NCBI GenBank assembly: GCA_019246495.1
Contig: JAFAQI010000118.1
Coordinates: 1 to 15,129 of the forward strand
DNA from: Frankiales bacterium
Lineage (GTDB): Bacteria; Actinomycetota; Actinomycetes; JAFAQI01
Direction: 5' to 3'
DNA length: 15,129 bases
Within the stretch, counting starts at the first letter, position 1. Each line of letters begins with the position of its first letter. Below are positions 15,048 to 15,129 of the stretch, piece by piece. The notes beneath the pieces are model-generated. The model did no database searches. It was not told the DNA's origin and worked only from the letters and a program-made list of their open reading frames with translations. Position numbers and translations under genes: made by a program.

Positions 15048-15129
15048 GGTCGGGCGCTTCGCCGGGCGACGCGCGCCGCGAAGACTCCGGCGCCGAACCC
15101 GTTGTCGATGTTGACGACGGTCACGCCGG
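15044..15129 (-). CDS. larB: LarB C-terminus (partial, cut by window edge)
   Basis: Only the last 27 codons are visible: GVTVVNIDNGFGAGVFAAR followed by VARRSARP and TGA. The VVNIDNGFGAG ending is typical of LarB, the carboxylase/hydrolase that turns nicotinate adenine dinucleotide into the dicarboxylated mononucleotide, the first step of pincer cofactor synthesis. The stop overlaps the LarC start as GTGA, supporting a larBC operon. The identification rests on a short stretch plus the LarC neighbour. Confidence 0.82.
   Translation of the reverse strand, partial: GVTVVNIDNGFGAGVFAARVARRSARP

Overview
The window is compact, very GC-rich DNA with many GTG starts, four-base stop/start overlaps, and a lipoprotein-anchored branched-chain-amino-acid-type (HAAT) transporter. 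This fits a high-GC Gram-positive actinobacterium (Actinomycetota). Genus cannot be fixed from sequence alone. About 14 genes are complete, one is cut by the right edge, and no gap exceeds 200 bases. I see no tRNA, rRNA, CRISPR array, insertion sequence, integrase or phage gene. The region looks chromosomal.

Left block (1-3538, plus strand): a TPP riboswitch (about 39-126) leads into an NCS1-family permease, most likely CytX, which imports the thiamine precursor hydroxymethylpyrimidine. A small four-helix membrane protein of the PF06541/TMEM229 type is coupled to it by an ATGA overlap. Fifty bases further on is a lipoprotein substrate-binding protein of an ABC importer, with a long Gly/Pro/Ser tether.

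Second block (3526-8895, minus strand): a tightly coupled five-gene operon converges on the binding-protein gene. In transcription order it encodes a secreted, proline-rich, membrane-anchored protein of unknown function; a two-helix membrane protein with a cytosolic-type His/Cys3 zinc-box tail; a fused LivH-LivM permease; LivG; and LivF. The binding protein on the opposite strand is the obvious partner. The transporter is therefore divided between two convergent transcripts whose 3' ends overlap by 13 bp, and it carries two unusual accessory proteins.

Third block (9005-12573): a glycerophosphodiester phosphodiesterase gene on the plus strand converges with a minus-strand set. That set is a haem-oxygenase-like diiron oxidase (HDO), then arginine deiminase, then a small four-helix membrane protein. 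The ligand spacing of the HDO matches my recollection of SznF, an enzyme that N-hydroxylates an arginine derivative. Its position beside an arginine-guanidine enzyme is suggestive.

Right block (12767-15129): a lone PAS-domain protein on the plus strand converges with a minus-strand larB-larC-GDT1 set. LarB (C-terminus only) and LarC make the nickel-pincer nucleotide cofactor. The GDT1/UPF0016 cation transporter starts three bases after larC. Hairpins straddle the stop codons at all three convergent junctions (3516-3533, 9826-9852, 13239-13291).
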